Shown piece after piece: positions 48,041 to 55,730 of a stretch of 55,730 bases of DNA. Source of the stretch: Campylobacterales bacterium (GTDB lineage Bacteria; Campylobacterota; Campylobacteria; Campylobacterales; JALSKU01). The position numbers and the translations under genes are program-made. The stretch lies in assembly GCA_027065125.1 (NCBI GenBank), contig JAMOOV010000046.1, positions 1 to 55,730 on the forward strand. Reading direction: 5' to 3'. Every line of letters begins with the position of its first letter. The stretch's first letter is position 1. The notes beneath the pieces are model-generated. The model saw only the letters and a program-made list of their open reading frames with translations. It had not been told where the DNA came from and ran no database searches.

Positions 48041-48088
48041 TATTTTACACAATCTATCATAAAAATCATATACAATAAGGAAAAATAA

Positions 48089-49606
48089 ATGCAAGATAAA
48101 ACTATAAAAATATTTGATACGACTTTAAGAGACGGTGAGCAAAGCCCCGGAGCTTCGATGAATACTGAAGAGAAAATCCAAATAGCCTTACAGCTTCAAA
48201 AACTCGGAGTTGATATCATAGAGGCGGGATTTGCGGCGGCAAGCGAGGGCGATTTTGATGCTATAAGCAAAATAGCCTCCGTTGTGGATGAAAGCACGGT
48301 ATGCTCTTTGGCAAGAGCGATGGAAAATGATATAAAAAAGGCTGGTGAAGCCATAAAAAATGCCAAAAAAAGAAGAATACACACCTTTATAGCTACAAGC
48401 CCCATCCATATGGAGTATAAGCTTAAAATGAAGCCCGAAGAGGTGATAAAAAGAGCTGTAATGGCCGTGGAGTATGCTAAAACTTTTGTAGATGATGTGG
48501 AGTTCTCTTTGGAAGATGCTTGTAGAAGTGAGATGAGTTTTATGAAAGAGATTATCGATGCTACCATAAAAGCCGGTGCCAATACTATCAATATACCCGA
48601 TACCGTTGGTTATTTATTGCCTGATGAGATATATGAGGTAACCAAGGAGGTATGTAATTTTATAGGAAATAGAGCTATAGTATCTCTTCACAACCATAAT
48701 GATCTTGGTTTGGCAACAGCAAATACACTTTCTGGTATTCAAGCCGGAGCAAGACAGGTAGAATGTACTATAAATGGTATTGGCGAAAGAGCAGGCAATG
48801 CTGCACTTGAAGAGATAGTAATGACGATAAAAACAAGAAGCGATAAATTTGAGGGATTTAAAACCAATATAAACACAAAAGAGATATATCCTACCAGCAG
48901 ACTTGTGGCAAATATAACTGGTATCAATCCTCAACCCAATAAAGCGATAGTTGGTAAAAATGCTTTTGCTCACGAAAGCGGTATCCATCAAGACGGAGTT
49001 TTAAAACACAAAAATACATATGAGATAATGAGAGCTGAAGATATAGGACTTAGCCAAAACTCATTGGTGCTTGGTAAGCACTCCGGTCGTCATGCTTTTA
49101 AAGATAGGGTGTCACAACTTGGATATTCCTTGAATGATGAAGAGATCAATAAAGCATTTTTGAGATTTAAAGATTTGGCAGATAAGAAAAAAGAGATATT
49201 TGATGATGATATTAGAGCGATTGTAACAAGTCAAATAACAAAAACAGAAGAGATGTATAAGCTTGTCAGTATGCAACTTAGCGATTGTAGTGGCGGAGTT
49301 CCGAGTGCAGCAGTTGCTATAGAACATAGCGGAGAAACCATCACAGATGCTGCCATAGGAAATGGTACTATGGATGCAGTCTTTAAAGTAATAGATAGAG
49401 TTTCTAATATTCATGGAGAGCTTAAAGAGTATAAGGTAAATTCTGTAACACAGGGAAAGGATGCTTTGGCAAGAGTTGTAGTAAAAGTAAAGTTTGAAGA
49501 GTGTAAAACTCCCGTTATGGGGCATGGACTTAGCCTTGATACTATGGAAGCAAGTGCGAAAGCCTATATAAATGCTTTAAATAATTATCTATCTATCAAA
49601 AAGTAA
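48089..49606 (+). CDS. leuA: 2-isopropylmalate synthase
   Basis: This 505-residue LeuA has [16 protein letters not shown] (HMGL signature), [21 protein letters not shown] with metal-binding His residues, the HESGIHQDG motif, and a C-terminal regulatory domain from about 380 that mediates leucine feedback inhibition. It commits 2-ketoisovalerate to leucine. An AAGGA site precedes the ATG. Expression is probably governed by the leader ORF upstream. A terminator follows. Confidence 0.96.
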   Translation: MQDKTIKIFDTTLRDGEQSPGASMNTEEKIQIALQLQKLGVDIIEAGFAAASEGDFDAISKIASVVDESTVCSLARAMENDIKKAGEAIKNAKKRRIHTFIATSPIHMEYKLKMKPEEVIKRAVMAVEYAKTFVDDVEFSLEDACRSEMSFMKEIIDATIKAGANTINIPDTVGYLLPDEIYEVTKEVCNFIGNRAIVSLHNHNDLGLATANTLSGIQAGARQVECTINGIGERAGNAALEEIVMTIKTRSDKFEGFKTNINTKEIYPTSRLVANITGINPQPNKAIVGKNAFAHESGIHQDGVLKHKNTYEIMRAEDIGLSQNSLVLGKHSGRHAFKDRVSQLGYSLNDEEINKAFLRFKDLADKKKEIFDDDIRAIVTSQITKTEEMYKLVSMQLSDCSGGVPSAAVAIEHSGETITDAAIGNGTMDAVFKVIDRVSNIHGELKEYKVNSVTQGKDALARVVVKVKFEECKTPVMGHGLSLDTMEASAKAYINALNNYLSIKK

Positions 49607-49616
49607 ATCATGAGAG

Positions 49617-49648
49617 TACTGTGAAACCACCGCACAGTAGAAATTTTT
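49617..49648 (+). terminator. Intrinsic terminator after leuA
   Basis: A perfect 7-bp stem TACTGTG/CACAGTA (49617-49623 with 49633-49639, nine-base loop) is followed by GAAATTTTT. It ends the leuA transcript 11 bases after the stop codon. Confidence 0.75.
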
Positions 49649-49651
49649 ATA

Positions 49652-49747
49652 ATATCAATAGGTTTTATTCAGATGAGACAATCGTTTTGTAGGACTAATT
49701 TGTTAACAAAAAGCGATTAACGAAATATGTGTGAAACCTATTGATGT
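49652..49747. repeat. Long inverted repeat with nested stem, possible structured RNA or small element
   Basis: ATCAATAGGTTT (49654-49665) and AAACCTATTGAT (49734-49745) are a perfect 12-bp inverted repeat, extendable to about 17 bp with wobble pairs. Inside, AATCGTTTT (49680-49688) pairs with AAAGCGATT (49710-49718, one G-U). The 96-base unit lies between the leuA terminator and the phosphagen kinase promoter region and contains no ORF. A 9-base direct repeat TGTGAAACC occurs at 49620 and 49730. It could be a small RNA, a regulatory fold or a MITE-like remnant. Confidence 0.55.
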
Positions 49748-49786
49748 CTTTCTGAAATCCTAAATTATTATATTATTAATTTAATT

Positions 49787-49816
49787 TTTACATAACTTAT
49801 CCTATACTTACATAAT
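49787..49816 (+). promoter_or_regulatory. Candidate promoter for the phosphagen kinase gene
   Basis: TTTACA (49787-49792), 18 bases and CATAAT (49811-49816) precede the ATG at 49848. TATACT at 49803-49808 is an alternative -10. Both are plausible in this AT-rich background, so the call is weak. Confidence 0.35.
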
Positions 49817-49847
49817 CGAAGATAAAAATAACACAAAAAGGTTTTGT

Positions 49848-50876
49848 ATGAATTTTCCAAATTTTCCAAAAGATTGCAAATCTCTACTTTGCAAATACTT
49901 GACAAAAGAGGTTTTTGAAGAGTTAAAGAACAAAAAGACACCAAACGGTTTTACTATAGAAAAAGCAATTAATTCTGGAGTTAAAAATATAGACAGTGGC
50001 ATAGGAGTCTATGCAGGAGATAAAGAGAGTTATGATGTTTTTGCTCCTTTATTTGATCCTATTATAAAAGAGTATCACGGTTTTGAAAAGAGTGATAAAC
50101 ATATAAGTAATTTCAATCCGAAAGATTTAAAGATGACCAATCCAGATCCAAGCAGTCAATATATCCTATCCACAAGGATAAGAGTAGGTAGAAATTTGGC
50201 TGATTTTCCACTTGGTACTATCATATCAAAAGAACAAAGAGATGAGGTGGAAAAAAGAGTGAGCGATGCATTAAAATCTTTCGACGGAGAGTTGAGTGGA
50301 AGCTATTATCCTTTAAAAGGAATGAGTAAAGATATTCAAGAACAACTCATAAAAGATCATTTTCTGTTTAAAGAGGGGGATAGGTTTCTTGAGGCTGCGG
50401 GGTTAAATAGAGATTGGCCTGAGGGCAGGGGAATATACCATAATGACGATAAAACTTTTTTAGTATGGATAAATGAAGAGGATGAACTTAGGATTATCTC
50501 TATGCAACAAGGCGGAGATATCAAAGAGGTTTTTGACAGATTGGCAAAAGCGGTGGATTTTATACAAAATAGTGTAAAGTTTATGAAAAGCGAACATCTC
50601 GGATATATAACAAGTTGTCCTACAAATCTTGGAACGGCCATGAGAGCAAGTGTTCATATAAAGTTACCCAAGCTTTCAAGAGATATGGATCTATTTAAAA
50701 AGATAACAGACAAAAATCATCTTCAGATAAGAGGAGTTCACGGCGAACATTCCGAGAGTGAAGGTGGTATTTTTGATATAAGTAATAAAAGAAGACTTGG
50801 TGTTAGTGAAGTTGACTGTGCCTATGACCTTTATAATGGTGTAAAAGAGCTTATTGAGGTGGAAAAAAGTTTGTAG
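49848..50876 (+). CDS. Phosphagen (arginine) kinase
   Basis: This 342-residue protein is a full-length phosphagen kinase, which reversibly transfers phosphate between ATP and a guanidino compound as an energy buffer. It has an N-terminal helical domain with a short specificity loop DSGIGVYAGDKESY, as in arginine kinases (Ser, Gly and Tyr retained), then STRIRVGRNLADFPL. WINEEDELRIISM follows with the substrate-binding Glu, CPTNLGT with the reactive Cys257, and RGVHGEHSESEGGIFDISN. The N-domain separates it from McsB protein-arginine kinases. Bacterial members are rare and patchy, so acquisition by transfer is plausible. The ClC gene follows after 14 bases. Confidence 0.93.
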   Translation: MNFPNFPKDCKSLLCKYLTKEVFEELKNKKTPNGFTIEKAINSGVKNIDSGIGVYAGDKESYDVFAPLFDPIIKEYHGFEKSDKHISNFNPKDLKMTNPDPSSQYILSTRIRVGRNLADFPLGTIISKEQRDEVEKRVSDALKSFDGELSGSYYPLKGMSKDIQEQLIKDHFLFKEGDRFLEAAGLNRDWPEGRGIYHNDDKTFLVWINEEDELRIISMQQGGDIKEVFDRLAKAVDFIQNSVKFMKSEHLGYITSCPTNLGTAMRASVHIKLPKLSRDMDLFKKITDKNHLQIRGVHGEHSESEGGIFDISNKRRLGVSEVDCAYDLYNGVKELIEVEKSL

Positions 50877-50890
50877 ATAAGGAAAAAGCA

Positions 50891-52270
50891 ATGAGCGATG
50901 CAAAAGAAAAAGATAAACAAGAGTCAAAAAACAAGGATAAAAAGAGTTGTTCTATCGAACATAAAAAGGATTATAAAGCTTATATTGCAAGATGTTTTAA
51001 TCATAATATAGAGATAAAATTTGATCTTTTGGTAATAGCTCACTTTTTTGGCAGATGGATACCATTTGCTATAGCGGTAGGTCTTATTACCGGTATAATG
51101 GCGGCACTTATGGATTTGATTATAGTTAATATAAATGAATTTTTAACTACAAATATTATTTTGCTTTTAGTTTATCCTATTTTTGTTTCTATTTTGGTTG
51201 GCATGGCTATTTCAAAAGATGATGCTGTAGCGGGTGCAGGTATAGGATTTTCCATACTGCATCTAAAATCTAAACAATATTTAAAATTGAAGTCTCTTTT
51301 TATGAAATTTTTACTTTCTATTTTTACTCTATCGGGAGGATTTATAGCCGGTCGTGAGGGTCCATCATTTTTCCTTGGTGTTGGGATTGGCGAATGGATA
51401 GGCAAGTCTTACGGACTTGGAAAGAGATTTAAAAGCAGTCTTGGTCTTATAGGAGGAGGTGCATTTACCGGAGCACTTTTGAAAGCTCCTCTTGGAAGTT
51501 CTATATTTGCCATGGAGCTTGAAAATATGTATGATTTTGACTATCGTCCTTTTGCTCCGATGATTATCGCCTCTATTGTGAGCTATTTGACATTCTCGTT
51601 TTTTAGAGGAACTCATCCGTTTATACTTTTGGTAGATAAGCCTATGTGGACACTTACAAGTATCCCCTATATTGTTATAATGGGGCTTCTTGTTTCATTT
51701 ATTACCTATGTATATACATTTTTGTTTCATTTTAGTATAGATGTTTCAAAGATTATATCTCCGATGAGAAGACCGATAATAGGAACATTGATAGCATTTC
51801 CTTTTCTTGCGGGATTGTATTATGTGACCAATGATATAGATATTCTCTCTGCTCCGGCACATATGAGTATCATATCAAAACTTGCTCAAGTTCCATTTTC
51901 TGTTCAAATTGATATAGCTATTATTATATTAACCCTTTTTATAACAAGTTTTACCATAGGGTTTGGAATACCGGGAGGTTTGGTATTGCCAAATCTTCTA
52001 ATAGGTGCGGCAACAGGCAATATGTTCGGTCATCTTTTTCCAAACGAGATGGTTATGTTTACTCTTGCGGGTATGGGTTCGGCTCTCTCGGCAGGGGCTA
52101 AAACACCGCTTGCCGCTATAGTTATGATAACTGAGATGAGTCATGCAGATGTCGTTATACCGATGACGGCAGCGGTTATAACAAGTTATATCACAAGTTT
52201 TGGTTTTAGTCTGTATCTTGGGCAAGAAAATGGTATAAAACCGCTTGTAGGGCATAGATTGAAAAAATAA
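50891..52270 (+). CDS. ClC-family chloride channel or H+/Cl- antiporter
   Basis: This 459-residue membrane protein has the ClC motifs GREGP (about residues 153-157, gating Glu) and GIPGGLVLPNLLIGAATG. The first selectivity motif reads AGAGIG instead of GSGIP. ClC proteins move Cl- or other anions and often exchange protons. The cytoplasmic N-terminus is Lys/Asp rich. It probably shares a transcript with the phosphagen kinase. Whether it is a channel or antiporter cannot be decided here. Confidence 0.9.
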   Translation: MSDAKEKDKQESKNKDKKSCSIEHKKDYKAYIARCFNHNIEIKFDLLVIAHFFGRWIPFAIAVGLITGIMAALMDLIIVNINEFLTTNIILLLVYPIFVSILVGMAISKDDAVAGAGIGFSILHLKSKQYLKLKSLFMKFLLSIFTLSGGFIAGREGPSFFLGVGIGEWIGKSYGLGKRFKSSLGLIGGGAFTGALLKAPLGSSIFAMELENMYDFDYRPFAPMIIASIVSYLTFSFFRGTHPFILLVDKPMWTLTSIPYIVIMGLLVSFITYVYTFLFHFSIDVSKIISPMRRPIIGTLIAFPFLAGLYYVTNDIDILSAPAHMSIISKLAQVPFSVQIDIAIIILTLFITSFTIGFGIPGGLVLPNLLIGAATGNMFGHLFPNEMVMFTLAGMGSALSAGAKTPLAAIVMITEMSHADVVIPMTAAVITSYITSFGFSLYLGQENGIKPLVGHRLKK

Positions 52271-52351
52271 ATTTGCTATATTTGTGGATTGTTATTAAAA
52301 TAAAAAGATTAATATGTTAAAATTAGTCAACTATAAAAAAAGGGAGTTAGT

Positions 52352-55300
52352 ATGAGTAAAAAATTTGCGACAATTGATGGAAACGAAGCGGTTGCGAGAG
52401 TAGCCCATAAGATAAATGAGGTTATCTCGATATACCCTATTACACCGTCATCTCCAATGGCTGAGCTTAGTGATGTCTATTCGACTAAAGGTGAAAAAAA
52501 TATTTTCGGCACCGTTCCTTTGATAATGGAGATGCAAAGTGAAGGCGGAGCGAGTGCTACGGCTCACGGATCTATCCAAGCGGGTTCTTTGACGACAACC
52601 TTTACGGCTTCACAGGGTCTTTTGCTGATGATCCCTACGATGTATAAGATAGCCGGAGAGTTAACGCCGACCGTTTTTCATGTGGCTTCAAGGTCTCTTG
52701 CGGCTCAAGCACTTTCGATTTTCGGAGATCATCAGGATGTTATGGCGGTAAGGCAGACAGGATTTGCCCTTCTTAGCTCCAACTCCGTTCAGGAGGCTCA
52801 CGATTTTGCTCTCATATCTCAAGCCGCCACACTTGAGTCAAGGATACCTTTCGTACACTTTTTCGACGGTTTTAGGACTTCTCATGAGGTAAATAAGATA
52901 GAACTTCTTAATGAAGAGATTATGAAGAAAATGATAGATATGAAGTTTGTAAAAGCCCATAGAAAAAGAGCTCTAAATCCGGACAATCCATTCATAAGAG
53001 GAACTTCTCAAAATCCCGATGTCTATTTTCAAGGTAGAGAAACGGTCAATAAATATTATGACGAAGTTGCTAAAATATTGCAAAAAAATATGGACAAATT
53101 TGCCGAGCTAACAGGCAGAGAGTATAAAGTTTACGAATATCACGGAGCAAAAGATGCTAAAAAAGTGATAGTCATTATGGGTTCTGCTACCGAAGCTACC
53201 GAAGAGACGGTCGAATATCTTGTAAACAAAGGTGAAAAAGTAGGAGTTATTAAAGCAAGACTTTTCAATCCTTTTGATAGAGAGCTTTTTGTCAAAGCAT
53301 TACCTAAAACGGTGGAGAAGATAGCGGTTCTTGATAGGACAAAAGAGCCCGGAGCCGTCGGAGAGCCTATGTATCTTAGTGTTATCGGAGCTTTAAGTGA
53401 AATGAATGAGATGGGTGAGCTTGATTTTGATATGCCGAAGGTTGTCGGAGGCAGATACGGTCTTTCATCTAAAGAGTTTACACCTGCGATGATAAAGGGT
53501 ATATTTGACGAACTTGAAAAAGATAGACCTAAAAATCACTTTACGGTCGGTATCGTAGATGATGTAACACATACTAGCATTGAGTATGACGATAACTTTA
53601 CGATAGACGATCAAGATACTTTCAAAGCGGTATTTTTCGGTCTCGGAAGCGACGGAACGGTCGGAGCCAATAAAAACAGCATCAAAATCATAGGAGAAGA
53701 GACACCAAACTATGCTCAAGGCTACTTTGTGTATGACTCCAAAAAAGCGGGTTCAGTTACAACTTCATTTTTGAGATTTGGACCAAAACCTATCAAATCG
53801 ACATATCTTATAAAAAGAGCCGATTTTGTCGCTTGTCATCAAGCGGTATTTTTGGAGAAATTCGAGATACTCAAATATGCTAAAGAGGGAGCTACTTTCC
53901 TTTTAAATACTCCATATTCCAAAGATGAGGTTTGGGACAGATTGCCAAGAAAAGTGCAAGAGGAGATGATAGAGAAAAAGTTGAAATTTTATGTCATAGA
54001 CGGTTATAGTGTTGCCAAAAAAAGCAACATGGGAGCAAGGATCAATACCGTAATGCAAACATGTTTCTTTGCAATTTCCGGTATTTTGCCAAAAGATGAA
54101 GCTATCAAAAAGATAAAAGAGGCGATACATAAAACTTACGGCAAAAAGGGCGATAAGATAGTGCAGATGAACTATCAAGCGGTCGATAACACTTTGGCAA
54201 ACCTCTATGAAGTTATCGTTCCTGAGAAGATAACAAGCAACATACCTTTAGAGCCGGTTATCAAAGGTGAAAATTTACCTGAATTCGTGCAAAAAATTAC
54301 CAAAACCCTTATCGAAGGAAAAGGTGATGAATTGCCGGTAAGTGCGATGCCGGCGGATGGAACTTGGCCAAGCGGTACTACTCAGTATGAAAAGAGAAAT
54401 GTAGGGCTTGAAGTTCCGGTTTGGGATCCGGATACTTGTATCCAGTGCAACGAATGTGTCTATGTATGCCCTCATAGTGCTATCAGATCAAAATTGATAG
54501 AGGATGAGAGTCTTGCTATTTTGCCGGAGGGATTTAAAACGGCAAATGCTAAAGGCAAAGATTTTAAAGGGTTGAAATTTACCATACAAGTTTCTGTGGA
54601 GGATTGTACCGGATGTACTTTGTGTGTCGAGGTTTGTCCGGCCAAAAACAAACAAAACCCCGAACTAAAAGCTATCAATATGCACGAGCAGTTGCCTTTA
54701 AGGGAAGAGGGTGCGAGAAATTGGGATGCATTTATGAAGCTACCCAATTTCGACAGAAGCAAATTAAATCATGAAAAGATGAAAGAAGCCCAATTTCTTG
54801 AGCCTCTATTTGAATTTAGCGGAGCATGTCCGGGATGTGGTGAGACTCCATATATCAAACTTGCTAGTCAGCTTTTCGGAGATAGGATGCTTGTTTCTAA
54901 TGCTACCGGATGCTCCTCAATATACGGCGGAAACTTGCCGACTACTCCTTGGAAGAAAAATGCCGAGGGAAGAGGTCCTGCTTGGATAAATTCGCTTTTT
55001 GAGGATAATGCCGAGTTTGGACTTGGAATGAGACTTACGATAGACAAACATCAAGAGTTGGCTATAGAGTTGCTAAAGGGATTGAAAGAGAGAGTTGATG
55101 CATCTTTGGCAGATGAGATCATAAATGCAAAACAGTATACCGAAGAGGAGATAAATGCTCAAAGAGAAAGAGTTGCGAAGCTAAAAGAGAGATTGAAAGA
55201 GATAGATAGCGAAGATGCGAATACTTTGCTTGATGTTGCCGATTATCTTGTGAAAAAATCCGTTTGGATTATTGGCGGTGACGGTTGGGCTTACGATATA

Positions 55301-55730
55301 GGATATGGTGGACTTGACCATGTGCTTTCAACCGGCAAAAATGTCAATATATTGGTGCTTGATACACAAGTGTATTCCAATACCGGCGGACAGCAGTCAA
55401 AAGCGACTATGACCGGAGCGGTTGCCAAGTTTGCAGCGGGAGGAAAAGCTGCGATGCCGAAAGATTTGGCAATGATGGCGATAGCTTACGAAAATGTCTA
55501 TGTAGCAAGAGTTGCAATGGGAGCAAACAGTAAGCAAACAGTCAAAGCTTTTATGGAGGCTGAGAAATATGACGGAGTTTCGCTTATCATAGCCTATTCT
55601 CAATGTGTTGCTCATGGATACGATATGAGATACGGCATGGATCATCAAAAATTGGCGGTTGATTGCGGATTGTGGCCGATATTTAGATACAACCCCGATC
55701 TTTTAAAAGAGGGTAAAAATCCTATGATTT
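52352..55730 (+). CDS. nifJ: Pyruvate:ferredoxin (flavodoxin) oxidoreductase, single-chain, truncated by window
   Basis: The frame starts at ATG 52352 (AGGGAG upstream) and is open for 1126 codons to the edge, close to the usual 1170-1200. It has the pyrimidine-binding domain with YPITPSSPMAE, two ferredoxin-type 4Fe-4S motifs (CIQCNECVYVCP about 697, CTGCTLCVEVCP about 752), CPGCGETPY (proximal cluster), and the TPP domain with GDGWAYDIGYGGLDHVL and NTGGQQSKAT. It oxidises pyruvate to acetyl-CoA or, in CO2-fixing reductive TCA organisms, runs in reverse. It is the one-polypeptide type, not the four-subunit PorABCD type. Confidence 0.95.
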   Translation, partial: MSKKFATIDGNEAVARVAHKINEVISIYPITPSSPMAELSDVYSTKGEKNIFGTVPLIMEMQSEGGASATAHGSIQAGSLTTTFTASQGLLLMIPTMYKIAGELTPTVFHVASRSLAAQALSIFGDHQDVMAVRQTGFALLSSNSVQEAHDFALISQAATLESRIPFVHFFDGFRTSHEVNKIELLNEEIMKKMIDMKFVKAHRKRALNPDNPFIRGTSQNPDVYFQGRETVNKYYDEVAKILQKNMDKFAELTGREYKVYEYHGAKDAKKVIVIMGSATEATEETVEYLVNKGEKVGVIKARLFNPFDRELFVKALPKTVEKIAVLDRTKEPGAVGEPMYLSVIGALSEMNEMGELDFDMPKVVGGRYGLSSKEFTPAMIKGIFDELEKDRPKNHFTVGIVDDVTHTSIEYDDNFTIDDQDTFKAVFFGLGSDGTVGANKNSIKIIGEETPNYAQGYFVYDSKKAGSVTTSFLRFGPKPIKSTYLIKRADFVACHQAVFLEKFEILKYAKEGATFLLNTPYSKDEVWDRLPRKVQEEMIEKKLKFYVIDGYSVAKKSNMGARINTVMQTCFFAISGILPKDEAIKKIKEAIHKTYGKKGDKIVQMNYQAVDNTLANLYEVIVPEKITSNIPLEPVIKGENLPEFVQKITKTLIEGKGDELPVSAMPADGTWPSGTTQYEKRNVGLEVPVWDPDTCIQCNECVYVCPHSAIRSKLIEDESLAILPEGFKTANAKGKDFKGLKFTIQVSVEDCTGCTLCVEVCPAKNKQNPELKAINMHEQLPLREEGARNWDAFMKLPNFDRSKLNHEKMKEAQFLEPLFEFSGACPGCGETPYIKLASQLFGDRMLVSNATGCSSIYGGNLPTTPWKKNAEGRGPAWINSLFEDNAEFGLGMRLTIDKHQELAIELLKGLKERVDASLADEIINAKQYTEEEINAQRERVAKLKERLKEIDSEDANTLLDVADYLVKKSVWIIGGDGWAYDIGYGGLDHVLSTGKNVNILVLDTQVYSNTGGQQSKATMTGAVAKFAAGGKAAMPKDLAMMAIAYENVYVARVAMGANSKQTVKAFMEAEKYDGVSLIIAYSQCVAHGYDMRYGMDHQKLAVDCGLWPIFRYNPDLLKEGKNPMI

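Noticed and set aside
1-55730. CRISPR arrays, tRNA or rRNA genes, insertion sequences
   Set aside because: No evenly spaced direct repeats, cloverleaf-like sequences, rRNA segments or transposase genes were recognised by eye. A covariance-model search could still find small RNAs.

Overview
The window is AT-rich bacterial DNA (about one third G+C by eye) carrying tightly packed genes with frequent 1-30 base overlaps and many TTG/GTG starts. Gene content and order point to a member of the Campylobacterota (Epsilonproteobacteria), probably a free-living Sulfurimonas/Sulfurovum-type organism rather than a host-adapted Campylobacter or Helicobacter. Three blocks support this: an HP0268-like gene next to miaB; dnaX / rho / ccoI-ccoS / small cytochrome c / gmhB-hldD-hldE-gmhA in an order known from Campylobacter; and cheY-prmA-ftsH-psd-pssA as in Helicobacter and Campylobacter. 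The species cannot be fixed from the sequence alone. No rRNA, tRNA, IS element or CRISPR array was recognised.

Layout. 1-1.5 kb (minus): a ThiF/MoeB-type E1-like gene cut by the window edge, and nusA. 1.6-7.2 kb (plus): from a good sigma70-type promoter, an HP0268-like small protein, miaB, a DUF374 acyltransferase, a membrane-anchored hypothetical, a XerH-like recombinase, and three genes that look like a divergent PilM/PilN/PilO (competence or type IV pilus/T2SS inner-membrane) set. 7.2-10.3 kb (minus): tilS, rimO, panC. 10.4-11.8 kb (plus): prfB and a small hypothetical. 11.85-16.3 kb (minus): dnaX, murI, rho and a hemerythrin-like protein. 16.4-19.05 kb (plus): ccoI-ccoS for cbb3 oxidase assembly, facing a small cytochrome c. 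19.5-23.7 kb (plus): a TPR protein and the complete ADP-heptose pathway.

23.7-41.1 kb (minus): an O-antigen/LPS locus inserted between conserved genes. It has an LpxL-type acyltransferase, an ELM1-like protein, about seven glycosyltransferases, WecB, an O-antigen ligase-like protein, RmlA/RmlB/RmlC-type dTDP-sugar enzymes with a CapF-like reductase in place of RmlD, and an MBOAT + SGNH O-acylation pair. An MntA-HepT toxin-antitoxin pair is spliced into the operon between glycosyltransferase genes. 41.2-43.3 kb (plus): a PolB-like 3'-5' exonuclease, hisH and hisA. 43.35-47.9 kb (plus): cheY-prmA-ftsH-psd-pssA. 47.9-49.6 kb: a leuA unit preceded by its own promoter and a 29-codon leader ORF with four consecutive Leu codons. 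49.8-52.3 kb: an arginine-kinase-type phosphagen kinase and a ClC channel/transporter. 52.35 kb to the end: a single-chain pyruvate:ferredoxin oxidoreductase, truncated by the window.

The most interesting signals are the leuL-like leader peptide, a probable programmed -1 frameshift in dnaX (AGGAGG, 7 nt, A AAA AAA, with a stop nine codons later in the -1 frame), the arginine-kinase gene beside ClC, a long inverted repeat between leuA and that gene, the MntA-HepT pair embedded in the LPS operon, the PilMNO-like trio, and a cytochrome c terminator written inside the last codons of ccoS.
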